The notes under the pieces: model-generated
What the model was told of the DNA's origin: nothing
Seen by the model: only the letters and a program-made list of their open reading frames with translations
Database searches by the model: none
In this document: positions 27,801 to 39,800 of the stretch, in pieces
Numbering within the stretch: position 1 is the stretch's first letter
Layout: every line of letters begins with the position of its first letter
Assembly: GCA_008638375.1 (NCBI GenBank)
Contig: CM018038.1
Span: forward strand, 15,336,515-15,400,514
Reading direction: 5' to 3'
Length of the DNA: 64,000 bases
Origin: Nyssa sinensis
Taxonomy: Eukaryota; Streptophyta; Magnoliopsida; Cornales; Nyssaceae
Program-made: the position numbers and the translations under genes

Positions 27801-30800
27801 AAAAAAAATTCATTGAAGATAAGTATGGCCAAGAATCTCATAAAGTATCATTTTTCAAAAAAAGAAACCTCGATGGTGAAAAAGGATTGATGTAAAAACA
27901 GTTAAAAGACCAGGCTTGAGAAATTCCTGTTTGGGCTGAGTGCCTGAGCCTGTTGTTTCGAACAATAAATTCTAGGGCTAATTACACTGACCTCTTTTAA
28001 GTTATATAACAATTCCAAGGACCTCTTCTGTGTTTCTGAAATTACATTAACCTTATCTCTATTATATTAACAATATACAGATTCCCCCCTCCATACAAAA
28101 TTAATCATCGACATTATTAGGGTTTCATCTAAATTTTTTATATGACTAAAAGACCCTTGTATATTACTCTAACCTCCCCCATCTTTTTAGAGACCACAAG
28201 AGAGGTCCCTATAATTATCATTTATCACAGGGAAGATCAGTGTAATTATCTCTAAGGTAAAACAGTATATCCATACATTCTGTTAGTGTTCTTCTCTCAA
28301 CAATTCTGTCAGTGGAGGTCAATGTAATATCATATATCTTTGGGGTGGTAATTGTCGGACAACACAGGGGAAGTGAGTGCAATTATCCCTAAATTCTATA
28401 AAAGAATGAACTATATCTTTGATCCTTTTACTTTTCTAATTAAAAAAAAAAAAAAAAATAGTTCTTTGATCCTTTTAAGAAAAATCTATGATGTCTTAGG
28501 TAGGAATGCCTAAGGTTGCACCCAATACAATTACAATAACCATGCTTGATCTATGAATTTACCTTTTTTCTGAACATAGAATTTCACAAAACTGGCTATT
28601 ATATAGTTCTAATCAAAGGGCTATGCAACAAGGGGCTGCCATCCCCCGCTCCCATGAAAACTCCAACCTGATGAAGGTGAGATTCAATCCTAAGTCTCAG
28701 GTACAACTTCCTAGAAATTTCATCAGTAGGCTAGCCACCTCCAAACCATGTCTTATACCCCCTCCTTTTTTATAATTATGTCTTATATTCCCTCTTCAGT
28801 TCTTCCTTCTAAGATTTCCTCCCCCCCTTGCTTGAATTTAGTTCAAGAATTCTCTCTACTTACTACATATTGGATGAAAATCTCAAAGTCCATCCTAAAT
28901 TAAACTTAATCAATAGATACACCACTGAAATAGAAGAATGATTGATGTTCTTATTCATTGCAATTCAGAATCTTCTAAGCTCAAACTCCAGACCAAGAAA
29001 TCCCCTTTTATCCTTTCTTTTCTTCTCATTTCATTATCATCCTTTTAATTTATTTTTTACAAGTAAATGTTATATAAACCAAAGCTACCAAAAGGGGTGA
29101 ATAAAAATTAAAGTCTCGATCCAACCGAAAATTCTGAGAAAGAATCTACACGAGATGGATCTGATTCTACAACTCAAAAGTATAACAATTTAAAAAATAA
29201 ATGTCTTTAAACCTATTAGGGAGATCTCCTACCCTTCAAAAATTCTTCTATTTCTTTCCCTCCACAAGCTCCACAAAAGGAAGAAAGGAGCAAGCTTCCA
29301 CACCTGCTTCATGTTCCTCCTAACTCGATTCCCTTGGCATCCACTAAAAAAACTTTCACTGCCAACGGCACAATCCAAAAACACCCAAAAAGAGATAATA
29401 GAAGACACCACATTTCCCTTGCGAAGGAGAATCGGAAGAAAAGATTAATTGTCTCTTCCTCTGCCACAGATGAAACATTTATTAGCCAATCTATAGCATC
29501 TCCTTTGAAGATTATTCATAGTCAAGAGTCAAGACAGCCCCTCAAGCAACCAGCCAAGCAACGAACACTAATTTCATAGGATCTTTTGAACCCCAAATTA
29601 TCCTCCAAGGGAACTCAGAAGGCCCTCTACCAGACATATTTTTGTAAAACAAACAATAAGTGAATTTCTTCAAACTATTCACATTCCACCGTAGAGAATT
29701 CTCAAAACCTTCAACTGGTTTAAAGCAATGCAAAAACTCTATAAGGCTTATACCTCCTCCGCCTACCAATCACGGAAGTTTCTCCTAAAAGAAGGAGGCC
29801 AAACAACACTATCCTCCAAAAAAGAAATATAATCCACCACAAAAGTGCCCGGATCCGAGACGGTGGAAATCACTCCATCAACATCATTTGCATTATCATC
29901 TTACATGCTAATTCCATGCATTTTATGAATTTAATTTGATAGAATTTGTTTTCAAGTGCATGACCTTGGAAAATTGTTTGCCTTTCTTAGTAGAAAAGAA
30001 TCCTCATGGTTTGATTAAGGGGGTTCCAGAGTCCTAGCACCTTCCAATTAAAAAACATAATCCCAAAGCAGCATTAAACCTTTATGCTTGTCATTATTAC
30101 ATTGACTCCCTTTTTAAAGTTTGTCAGCCATCTATTACATATCCTACATGGATTCCCCTATCATTGATTTCTCATACAACATTCTTCTCCAAGAAAACAT
30201 GTTATAGGAGGAATAGGGAGCAAGAAGATATCATCTTGAACATCTCTTTTTTCAACATGTGTGTATCATTAAAAGGCATCAAAACGAAAGTGCACCAGTA
30301 TACATATAGAGTATATAAAAAGAAACTACTATAATCTCATATCATCACGAAGCTCTACAAAAGAATTTATAGACAGAAGAGGGAGCTAAGCAATTTGAGC
30401 TTCAAAGTCCATAAGAGCTTCTGTCACTTCAAAAGATCTATTTTTTCAAGCCAAATATTTCACCAAAGGCAATGAGCCTTGAGGAGCTGCTTGCGACATT
30501 TCCATCACTCCCCTTCTCATTTTATTTCCCCTCCAACTTAACAGGACATCTGGAACTAAAGAGGGCATCACCCATTGGATACCAAAAAGGGTGAAGAGAA
30601 AAGCCCATAACTCCCTTGCCATCAAGCAATGTAGCAAAAGAAGACCAACAAATTCCTCGTCGCTTTTACACATGTAGGAATGATTAACCACCACAATCCC
30701 CTGCCTATGCAGATTATTGATCATGAGGATTTTACCTAGGGTTGCCGTCCAATAAAAAATAGCAACCTTGGAAGGAGTCTCCATGCACCAAATAAACTTT

Positions 30801-33800
30801 CATGGGAATGGTAGCCTATGACTTACTAGCAACATATGATAGTATGACTTTACCTCAAAAACACCTCTACTGTCTGGAACCCACCAACCTCACCCAATTG
30901 AGCAAACCATCCCCTAGACCCTCATCATAGAGATCCCTATAAAAAAAAAAAAAAACCAATATCTTCTCCACCTCCCAATCTTGAGCTGATCTAACAAAGA
31001 GGACCTCCCACACGACTCCCCTATTAGAGCTTCTCAAATTATCTGTCACAATTGCTTCCTTATCAATAGCTATCCTTAGGAGACCCAGAAAAGACTGGTG
31101 CAAGTGGGTCTCACCACAAACACATGTCGCACCATCCAACATACTCTTAAAAGAGAGATTAAAAGGACAAAAGATCACCTAGCAAAGTTGAGCAACAGCC
31201 CAATCCTGGCCTTCTTTCCCTTTTGATTGATCAACCCCAGCCGATGATCAACCCAAATATTGATATCTCCTACAATTACTTACATGTCTATGTCATAGCT
31301 CTAGAATAATCGATTTATGGCCCAAAAGAAGGGGGAAGGCAGAGCCTGCATGGAACCTTTAGTTCAATGTTACCTGGAACGTGGATTGTTATGGTATATG
31401 AGAAACGGGAACGTAGATCGTCACTTATTATAGAACATGGTACATTAGAGGTAGGCTTTTTTGGATCACTTTGTTGGAACGAAACACGTTTATTTAGAAT
31501 GTGATATTTTTTTGATTGTATTTGTAATAAAATGTGTATGTATATATAAACACCAAAAAGATTTCAACGAATCCAAGCTATTATAAAATAAAATCCTAAT
31601 GATATGTGTGTATTTTGTATGATTTTTTTGGAACTTCTGATATTTTAGATTGGAACGCTAAATCTTGCATTCCAAATTGCTAATGATCTATGTTTTGGAT
31701 CGTACGATCCCAATTCGCAATTCGCTAAGGGAGGAGCGAATTGTGGTAACCATGCATTAGTTCATCCACATGGACACATTCTGAAATGACTAAATAAAAT
31801 TCATTAAGAAGCAAACCATCTATGTCTCACATTGACAAGTTCTTGGTGTCTAATGCTTGGGAGGATGCATTCTCAAGGATTGTCCAAAAGTGCATGCCCA
31901 AACCATGTTCTGATCACCATCCTCTGACGCTCTGCTATGGTGACTTTAGTAGTGACAGACTGACAAGACCCCCTTCAGATTTGAGAATATGTGGCTTGAG
32001 GATGCGGGTTTTGTGGACCTAGTGGAGGGCTGGTGGAATAAGGAAATTTTTGGGAATATTAAGATCAAGAAGGTAAAGATTTTGCAAAAGATTTCTGATA
32101 TGGATAGGGAGGAGTAGATGGGTCATATCCCGAAGGAAATGAGATTAGAAAGGGAAGGTTTAAAGGGTCAGTTGGGTCTTATTTTGAGATAAGAGGAAAT
32201 CTCTTGGAGGCAAAAGTCTCGTGCTCTTTGGTTCAAGGAGGGTGACCTCAACACGAAGTTCTTTCATAGGACTGCCTCGGCCCATAATAGAAGAAACAAG
32301 ATTTCTTCCATCAAGAAAGATGGTCAAAGATTGACAGATGAAAGGGCTATTAGGAATGGCATCAGAGTTTGTATTCCAAATCTAGACAATGGAGGCCAGG
32401 AGTTGATGATTTAGTTGTGAGCAGACTGAATGAGGATGAGTTGTCAGGTTAGGAAGTGGATTTTGTTGAGGAAGAGGTCCTAGAAGCTTTAGAGAGTTGT
32501 GAGGGTGACAACGCTCTGGGCCTGGATGGTTTCACAATGGCTTTCTTTAAGAAATGTTGGGGGTGGTCAAGAACAATGTAATTGCAATCTTTGTGTTACA
32601 GAATATACATAGGATTATTTTAAAATATACAGGCTGTAGGGTTGACTGTATAGGCTCAATCATAGGGATTCTAATTAGTCTACTTGCTTAGTTTAGTCTC
32701 TCAATTTGTGTATAAATACACTTGTATATTTTGAATGGAATAATACAGAGAATTATAGTTTGCTTTCTTGGTTTCATGGTATCAGAGCCATTCTGAGAGT
32801 TAGGGTTTCTTTTCTTTTCTTTTTTCTTTTTCCCTTCTTTCCGGCTATTCTGCCCAGTGAGCAGAAGTGGTAAAATTCCTTGGATCACCCAGTTCAAGTG
32901 ATCCTCTTTTCTCACCACCGGCGTGGACCAGTAGCCTACCTGCCGATCGGCCTCTCTCTGAAGTCCGGTCACCAGAATCCCAGCGCGTGAGCCTCACGCG
33001 CCACCAGAAACTTTTGTCTTCGTCAGCTACTTCACGCGCCGGCGCTTGGAGGCGCGTGTGACTGCGCCTCTATCTCCGATCAGTCTTCTCGGTGTCGCCT
33101 CACTCTCTCCGGCACTTCTGTGTATTCGGTTGCTTTGCTGCTATTCGTTTGGACACTCTGGTTGCCCTATTGCGTCACGGCTGTTCATGTGCTTTACTGT
33201 TACTGGTCTTCTTGGCTAGTTTCTTCTGTTACTGGTCTTCACTGCTTCACTGCTACTGCTGTTGCTTCACTTCACTGTGTTCTGTTTCTATGACTGAAGA
33301 ACAGAAGAATTTGGTTGTGACTGATGTCATTCCCATGATATCCAAAATCACAGAACATAAATTAACTGGTCCAAATTATTTTGATTGGTGTAAGACTGTC
33401 AGGATTTATCTGCGGAGTATTTCTAAGGACAATCATCTTACTGAAGATCCACCAACCGATAATACTCGCAAGGAATGGTTAAGAGATGATGCTCGCTTGT
33501 TCTTGCAAATCAGAAACTCTATTGACACTGTGGTTGTTAGCCTGATTAATCACTGTGAGTATGTTAAAGAATTGATGGAATATTTAGAATTTTTGTATTC
33601 TGGAAAGGGCAATCTTTCACGTATCTATGAGGTTTGTAAGGGCTTTTACCGGGCTGAACAACAAGATCACTCTCTTCAGGCTTATTTTATGAATTTCAAA
33701 CGAACCTATGAAGAATTGAATGTCTTGTTATCTTTCAGTACTGATGTCAAAGTCCAGCAAACTCAACGGGAGCAAATGGCAGGAATGAGTTTCTTGGCTG

Positions 33801-36800
33801 GCCTTAATTCTCAGTTTGAGATTGCTAAATCTCAGATTCTCTCTAGTGCTGAGATTTCCTCTCTCCATGAGGTCTTCACTAGGGTACTTCGCACAGCTAC
33901 TAGTACATCTGTTGCTCCATCTGTTCATGCTTCTAGTGCCCTTGTCAGTCATCATGGTGGATCTGACACTGGACGGTCTTATCCTAAGAACAAAAGAGGA
34001 GGTACAGGTAGTCAGGATGCAGGAGGAGTTGTATGTTATTATTGTCATGATCCGGGCCATACCAAACGCACGTGTAAGAAATTGCAAAATAAGTCTCAGA
34101 AGTCTCATTCAGCCCATGTTGCGGTTACTCCTACACCTAGCACATCTGAGCCGACCATTACAGTCTCTGTAGATGCATTCGCTAAATTCACTCAGTATCA
34201 AGCAGCATTGCAGCATTCATCTCCACCTGTCACTACCGTTGCCGAGTTAGGTAAACCAAATACGTGTCTTCTTTCCTCTTCCTCACAATGGGTCATTGAT
34301 TCTGGTGCTACAGATCATATGACAGGTAATTCTAGTCTTTTCTCCACTTTTCAGATACACACATCTCCTTCTAATGTTACTTTAGCAGATGGTTCCACCT
34401 CTTCTGTGCTTGGGTCTGGTACTGTCAATCCAACTCCATTGATTTCGATGCCTTCTGTCTTGAGTCTACCACGATTTTCTTTTAATTTAATGTCTGTAAG
34501 TAAACTTACTCGTACCCTGAATTGTAGCATCTCATTTTTTCCTGATCATTGTCTTTTTCAGGATCTAATGACGAAGAAGATTATTGGTAAAGGATATGAA
34601 TCCAGTGGTCTCTACATTCTGGATACCCAGGTGCCTAGGCCCATTGTATGTTCCAGTGTCGTCACTCCATTTGAAGCACATTGTCGGTTGGGACATCCTT
34701 CTTTGCCTTTGTTGAAGAAATTATGTCCTCAGTTTCATCATGTATCTTCCTTAGATTGTGAGTCGTGTCAGTTTGCCAAACATCATCGTTTGCCGTCAGT
34801 CCCTCGCGTCAATAAACGGGCTAGTTTTCCCTTTGAGATAGTCCATTCAGATGTTTGGGGTCCGTGTCCTGTTGTGTCCACTACTGGATTTCGATATTTT
34901 GTTTTTTTTGTTGATGATTTTTCTCGTGTGACTTGGTTTTACTTAATGAAAAATCGTTCTGAATTATTTTCCCATTTTAGTGCCTTTTGTGCTGAAATTA
35001 AAACACAGTTTAATGTTTCTGTGTATACATTACGGAGTGATAATGCCAAAGAATATTTTTCCGATTCCTTTCAGGCCTATATGATTCAAAATGGCATTCT
35101 TCACCAATCCTCTTGTGTTGACACACCATCTCAGAACGGTGTGGCCGAACAAAAAAATAGGCATCTTCTTGAGACAGCCAGGGCCCTCTTATTCCAAATG
35201 CACGTTCCTAAACAATTTTGGGCTGATGCAGTTTCCACAGCCTGTTTTTTGATTAATCGCATGCCTTCCTCTGTTCTTAATGGTGAGATCCCTTACAATG
35301 TCATTTTTCCTACTAAACCCTTGTTTCCTATTGCACCCTGGATATTTGGTAGTACTTGTTTTGCTCGTGATGTTCGTCCCCAGGTCACTAAATTAGATCC
35401 CAAGTCTTTAAAATGTGTTTTTCTGGGTTACTCTCGTCTACAAAAGGGGTATCGGTGCTACTGTCCTAGCCTTCACAAGTATCTTGTGTCCGCTGATGTT
35501 ACCTTTCTCGAACATTTTCCTTTTTCCCTGCTGCTTCTACTCCTTCGAGTCAGGGGGAGAATGATGATCTGTTGGTTTATTCTATCACCTCTCCGCCCCC
35601 CAGTGTAGCTCCTTCCCATGTTACCCCACCATCCCCACCACCTCCTATTCGCTATGGCTATTCCCGACGACGAGACCCATCTGCTCCATGTCCCGCACCG
35701 GTTTCTTCTTCGCCATCGAATCCTGTGGCTGGTGACCTTGATCTTCCCATTGCCCTTCGCAAAGGTACGCGTCAGTGCACTTATCCTATTTCATCGTTTG
35801 TTTCTTATGCTAACTTGTCTTCTTTTTCATGTTCTTTTGTTGCTTCCCTTGATTCTGTGTCTCTTCCCAAAACTGTCCATGATGCCTTGTCCCATCCCGG
35901 ATGGCATGATGCTATGATCGAAGAGATGAATGCTTTAGATGCTAATGATACTTGGGATTTAGTGCCTTTACCTGCAGGAAAGAAAGCTATTGGCTGTAAA
36001 TGGGTGTTTGCTGTCAACTTCAATTCCGATGGTTCCGTGGCTCGCCTTAAAGCCCGTCTTGTGGCTAAAGGCTATGCTCAGACTTATGGTGTGGATTATT
36101 CTGATACTTTCTCCCCCGTTGCTAAGTTGACCTCGGTTCGTTTATTTATTTCTCTGGCAGCTACTAATGATTGGCCTTTACATCAGTTAGACATCAAAAA
36201 TGCGTTCTTACATGGTGATCTCCAGGAGGAAGTGTATATGGAGCAACCACCTGGTTTTGTTGCTCAGGGGGAGTGTGGGCGAGTTTGTCATCTTCGTAAG
36301 TCATTATATGGTTTGAAACAGAGTCCCCGTGCTTGGTTTGGAAAATTTAGTCAGGCAGTAGAGAAGTTTGGAATGAATAAGAGTAAGTCTGACCACTCAG
36401 TTTTCTATAAGCATTCTACATCTGGCCTCATTCTCCTTGTTGTGTATGTGGATGATATTGTCATTACTGGAAGTGATACTATGGGAATTTCATCTTTGAA
36501 GTCCTTTCTTCATAGTCAGTTTCACACGAAAGATTTAGGGGTGTTGAAGTATTTCTTGGGAATTGAGGTGACGAGAAGCAAGAAAGGCATTGTCCTATCC
36601 CAGAGGAAATATGTGCTTGACCTATTAACTGAGACTGGAAAGTTGGGGGCTAAGCTGTGCAGCGCTCCAATGCTTCCCAACCTACAACTCACGAAAGATG
36701 GAGACTTATTTGAAGATCCTGAAAAATACAGGAGACTGGTTGGAAAGTTGAACTATCTTACAGTAACACGTCCTGATATTGCATACTCTGTTAGTATTGT

Positions 36801-39800
36801 CAGTCAATTCATATCCTCCCCAACAGTTCACTATTGGGCAGCGTTAGAACAGATCTTGTGTTACTTAAAGGGAGCTCCTGGACGAGGGTTACTGTACAAG
36901 AATCATGGACATACTCACATCGAATGTTTTTCAGATGCAGATTGGGCAGGTTCCAAGATTGACCGCAAATCCACTACTGGATACTGTGTTTTTGTTGGAG
37001 GAAATTTGATTTCATGGAAGAGTAAGAAACAAAATGTTGTGTCCTGATCCAGTGCAGAATCAAAATATAGAGCTATGACACAATCTGTATGTGAGATAAT
37101 GTGGATATATCAACTCTTGATTGAGGTTGGTCTTAAAGCTTCACTACCAGCAAAATTGTGGTGTGATAACCAAGCGGCTCTCTATATTGCTTCCAATCCT
37201 GTGTTTCATAAACGGACTAAGCATATTGAGATTGACTGTCATTTTGTTCGTGAAAAGTTGCAGCAAAATTTGATCTCTACCGGATACGTGAAAACTAGAG
37301 AACAGTTAGGAGATAACTTCACAAAGGCTCTCAATGGGGCTCGAGTCGATTATATTTGCAACAAGTTGAGCTTGATTAATATCTATGCTCCAGCCTGAGA
37401 GGGAGTGTTACAGAATATACATAGGCTTATTCTAGAATATACAGGCTGTAGGGTTGACTGTATAGGCTCAATCATAGGGATTCTAATTAGTCTACTTTCC
37501 TAATTTAGTCTCTCAATTTGTGTATAAATACACTTGTATATTTTGAATGGAATAATACAGAGAATTATAGTTTGCTTTCTTGGTTTCACTTTGAGTATTT
37601 TCACAAGGATGGAAGTTTTGAGCGGAATTTAAATGTTACTTTCATTGTCCTTATCCCAAAGAGAGAGGGGGCGGAGAGCATTGGAGACTTCTGGCCAATC
37701 AACCTAGTAGTATCTATAAGTCGATGGCCAAGGTCTTGTCTAGAAGACTTAAGAAAGTCGTTGGTAGTATCATTTCCTAAAGTCAAAATGCCTTTGTGAG
37801 TAAGAGACAGATTCTAGATGCGGTCTTGATTGCTGATGAATGACTAGAGAAAAAAGATGAAGAAGTCGGGCTTGGTGTGCAAGTTGGACATTGAAAAGGC
37901 GTATGATAATGTAAATTGGAATTTCTTACTGAGCCTGATGAGGAAGATGGACTTCGGGGAGAAATGGAGGGGTTGGATGGAAGCGTGCATCTCTGCGGTC
38001 TCTCTCTCGGTTCTGGTTAATGACACTCCAGCTGGGTTCTTCCGGTCTTCGAAAGGTCTAAGGCAGGAGGACCCTCTATCCCTTCTCCTGTTCATTATTG
38101 TCATAAAAGCCTTTAGTAGAATGATGAATAGAGCTGGAGAGTGTGGGCTATTGAAAGGTTTTATGGTCTAGGATAGAAATGGAGAGGGAATTGTGGTGTC
38201 CCAAGTTTTGTTCACAGATGATACCATTATATTTTGCAAACCCTCAATTCGGCAATTGTGGTTCATCCGATGTATTCTTTTGTGCTTCACGGCAGTGTCA
38301 AGCTTAAGGATCAATTTGGGTAAAAGCCATCCCTTTCATGTGGGTGTTGTGAACAGGATAGAGGTCTTGGCAGCTACGTTGGGGTGCCAAGTGGGAACCC
38401 TCCCTTCGATATATTTAAGATTACCTCTTGGGGCTTCAGTGAAATCCTATGCCATTTGGGACCCAGTGGTGGAGAGATTTTAGAAACGTTTGGCAGAATG
38501 GAAGAGTGAACGCCTTTCTAAAGGAGGGAGATTGACCCTGCTGAAGAGTGTTCTGAGTAATCTTCCCATTTATTTCATGTCTATGTTCCCCATGCCTAAT
38601 CAGGTGTGTAGGATACTTGAAAGGAGACAAAGGGACTTTTTGTGGGGTAGTGATGATGTTTCTAGGAAATTCCATTTAGTTGGGTGGGAAAAGGTCAAGA
38701 GGCCTTTCTCTTTGGGTTGGGGGGGTGCTAGGGGTAAAAGATTTGAAAAAGTTCAATGAAGCTCTTCTTGGGAAGTGGCTTTGGAGATTTAGGAAGGAGG
38801 GGAGGGAGATGTGGAGGGAAGTTATAGCTTGTAAATACAGGTGTGAAGAGGGAGGTTGGAGATCACGGGGCGGTGGAAGGAGTTTGAGGGTGTAGCTTGT
38901 GGGGAGGCATTTTGAAGGAGATGAGGGAGTTTTGGGGAAATGTAAGGTTCAAGGTGGGAGAGGGAGCCCAGGTTAGTTTTTGGAAGGATTTGTGGTGTGG
39001 GGACGAGTGCTTGATGGTGAGATTTCCTATGTTGTTTGGGTTGGCAAGGGAAAAAGATGCTTGGGTTTGGGATTGTTATACGCAAATTGGGGAAAACCTT
39101 GTATGGAGCCCCAACTTTAGAAGAGACTTTAGGGATTGGGAAATAAAGGAAGTGGGGTGGTTCCTTCTCTTTGTTCAGAAATTTTAGCCCGAGGTGGGGG
39201 GGGCAACAGGTTGATTTGGAAGCCGCTGGGAAGGTCATTCACGGTGAAATCTTTCTATAAGGCACTTCAAGGTACAAAGGGGGTGAACTTTCCGTGGTCA
39301 ATCATTTGGAAGTCTGGGTCTCCCACGAGAGCAGCCTTTTTTTGTGTGGGAGGCCTTGTGAAAGGCTATTCTAACAATAGAAAACTTGCAAAAGCGATGA
39401 TTTTTTTTGGCTAACAGATGCAGTATGTGTAAAAAAGATGCCGAGTCAGTGGATCATATCCTCCTTTATTATCTAGTGGCCAGAGATGGTTGGGATCTTG
39501 TTCTTTCAGTGTTTGGCGTGTCTTGGGTAATGCCAAAGTCAATTAAAGATTTAATGTTTGTCTGGGCAGGAAGCAGAATTAGAAAGAATGCGAAGAAGAG
39601 TTGGATATTAGACCCCCCTTGCCTCATGTGGTGTCTATGGAAAGAAATGAATAGGCGTATTTTTTATGGGGAAGAGCAGCCTATTTTTTTGTTCAAAGAT
39701 AGCTTTCTTTTGTCTTTTGTTTTTTTGGAGTAAGGAGGCTTTCCCTGTAAATGCTTTCTCCTTAGTCGATTTTTTGAAGTCTTTGAGACCTTTGTAACTA

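Larger units (their letters stand above)
32594..37588 (+). mobile_element. Ty1/copia LTR retrotransposon, 4995 bp, TSD CTTTG
   Basis: Two 183-bp LTRs, a primer binding site, gag-protease-integrase-RT-RNase H in copia order and a polypurine tract are all present. The exact 5-bp duplication CTTTG lies at 32589-32593 and 37589-37593. By my reading the LTRs differ at six positions (about 3%), so insertion is fairly recent. One frameshift and one nonsense codon make this copy non-autonomous as it stands. It lies within SABRE intron 2, opposite to the gene. Confidence 0.97.

Noticed and set aside
33092..33289. Copia gag starting at the first in-frame ATG (33092)
   Set aside because: The extra 66 codons are Cys/Leu-rich leader sequence unlike gag. 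The ATG at 33290 starts the recognisable domain.
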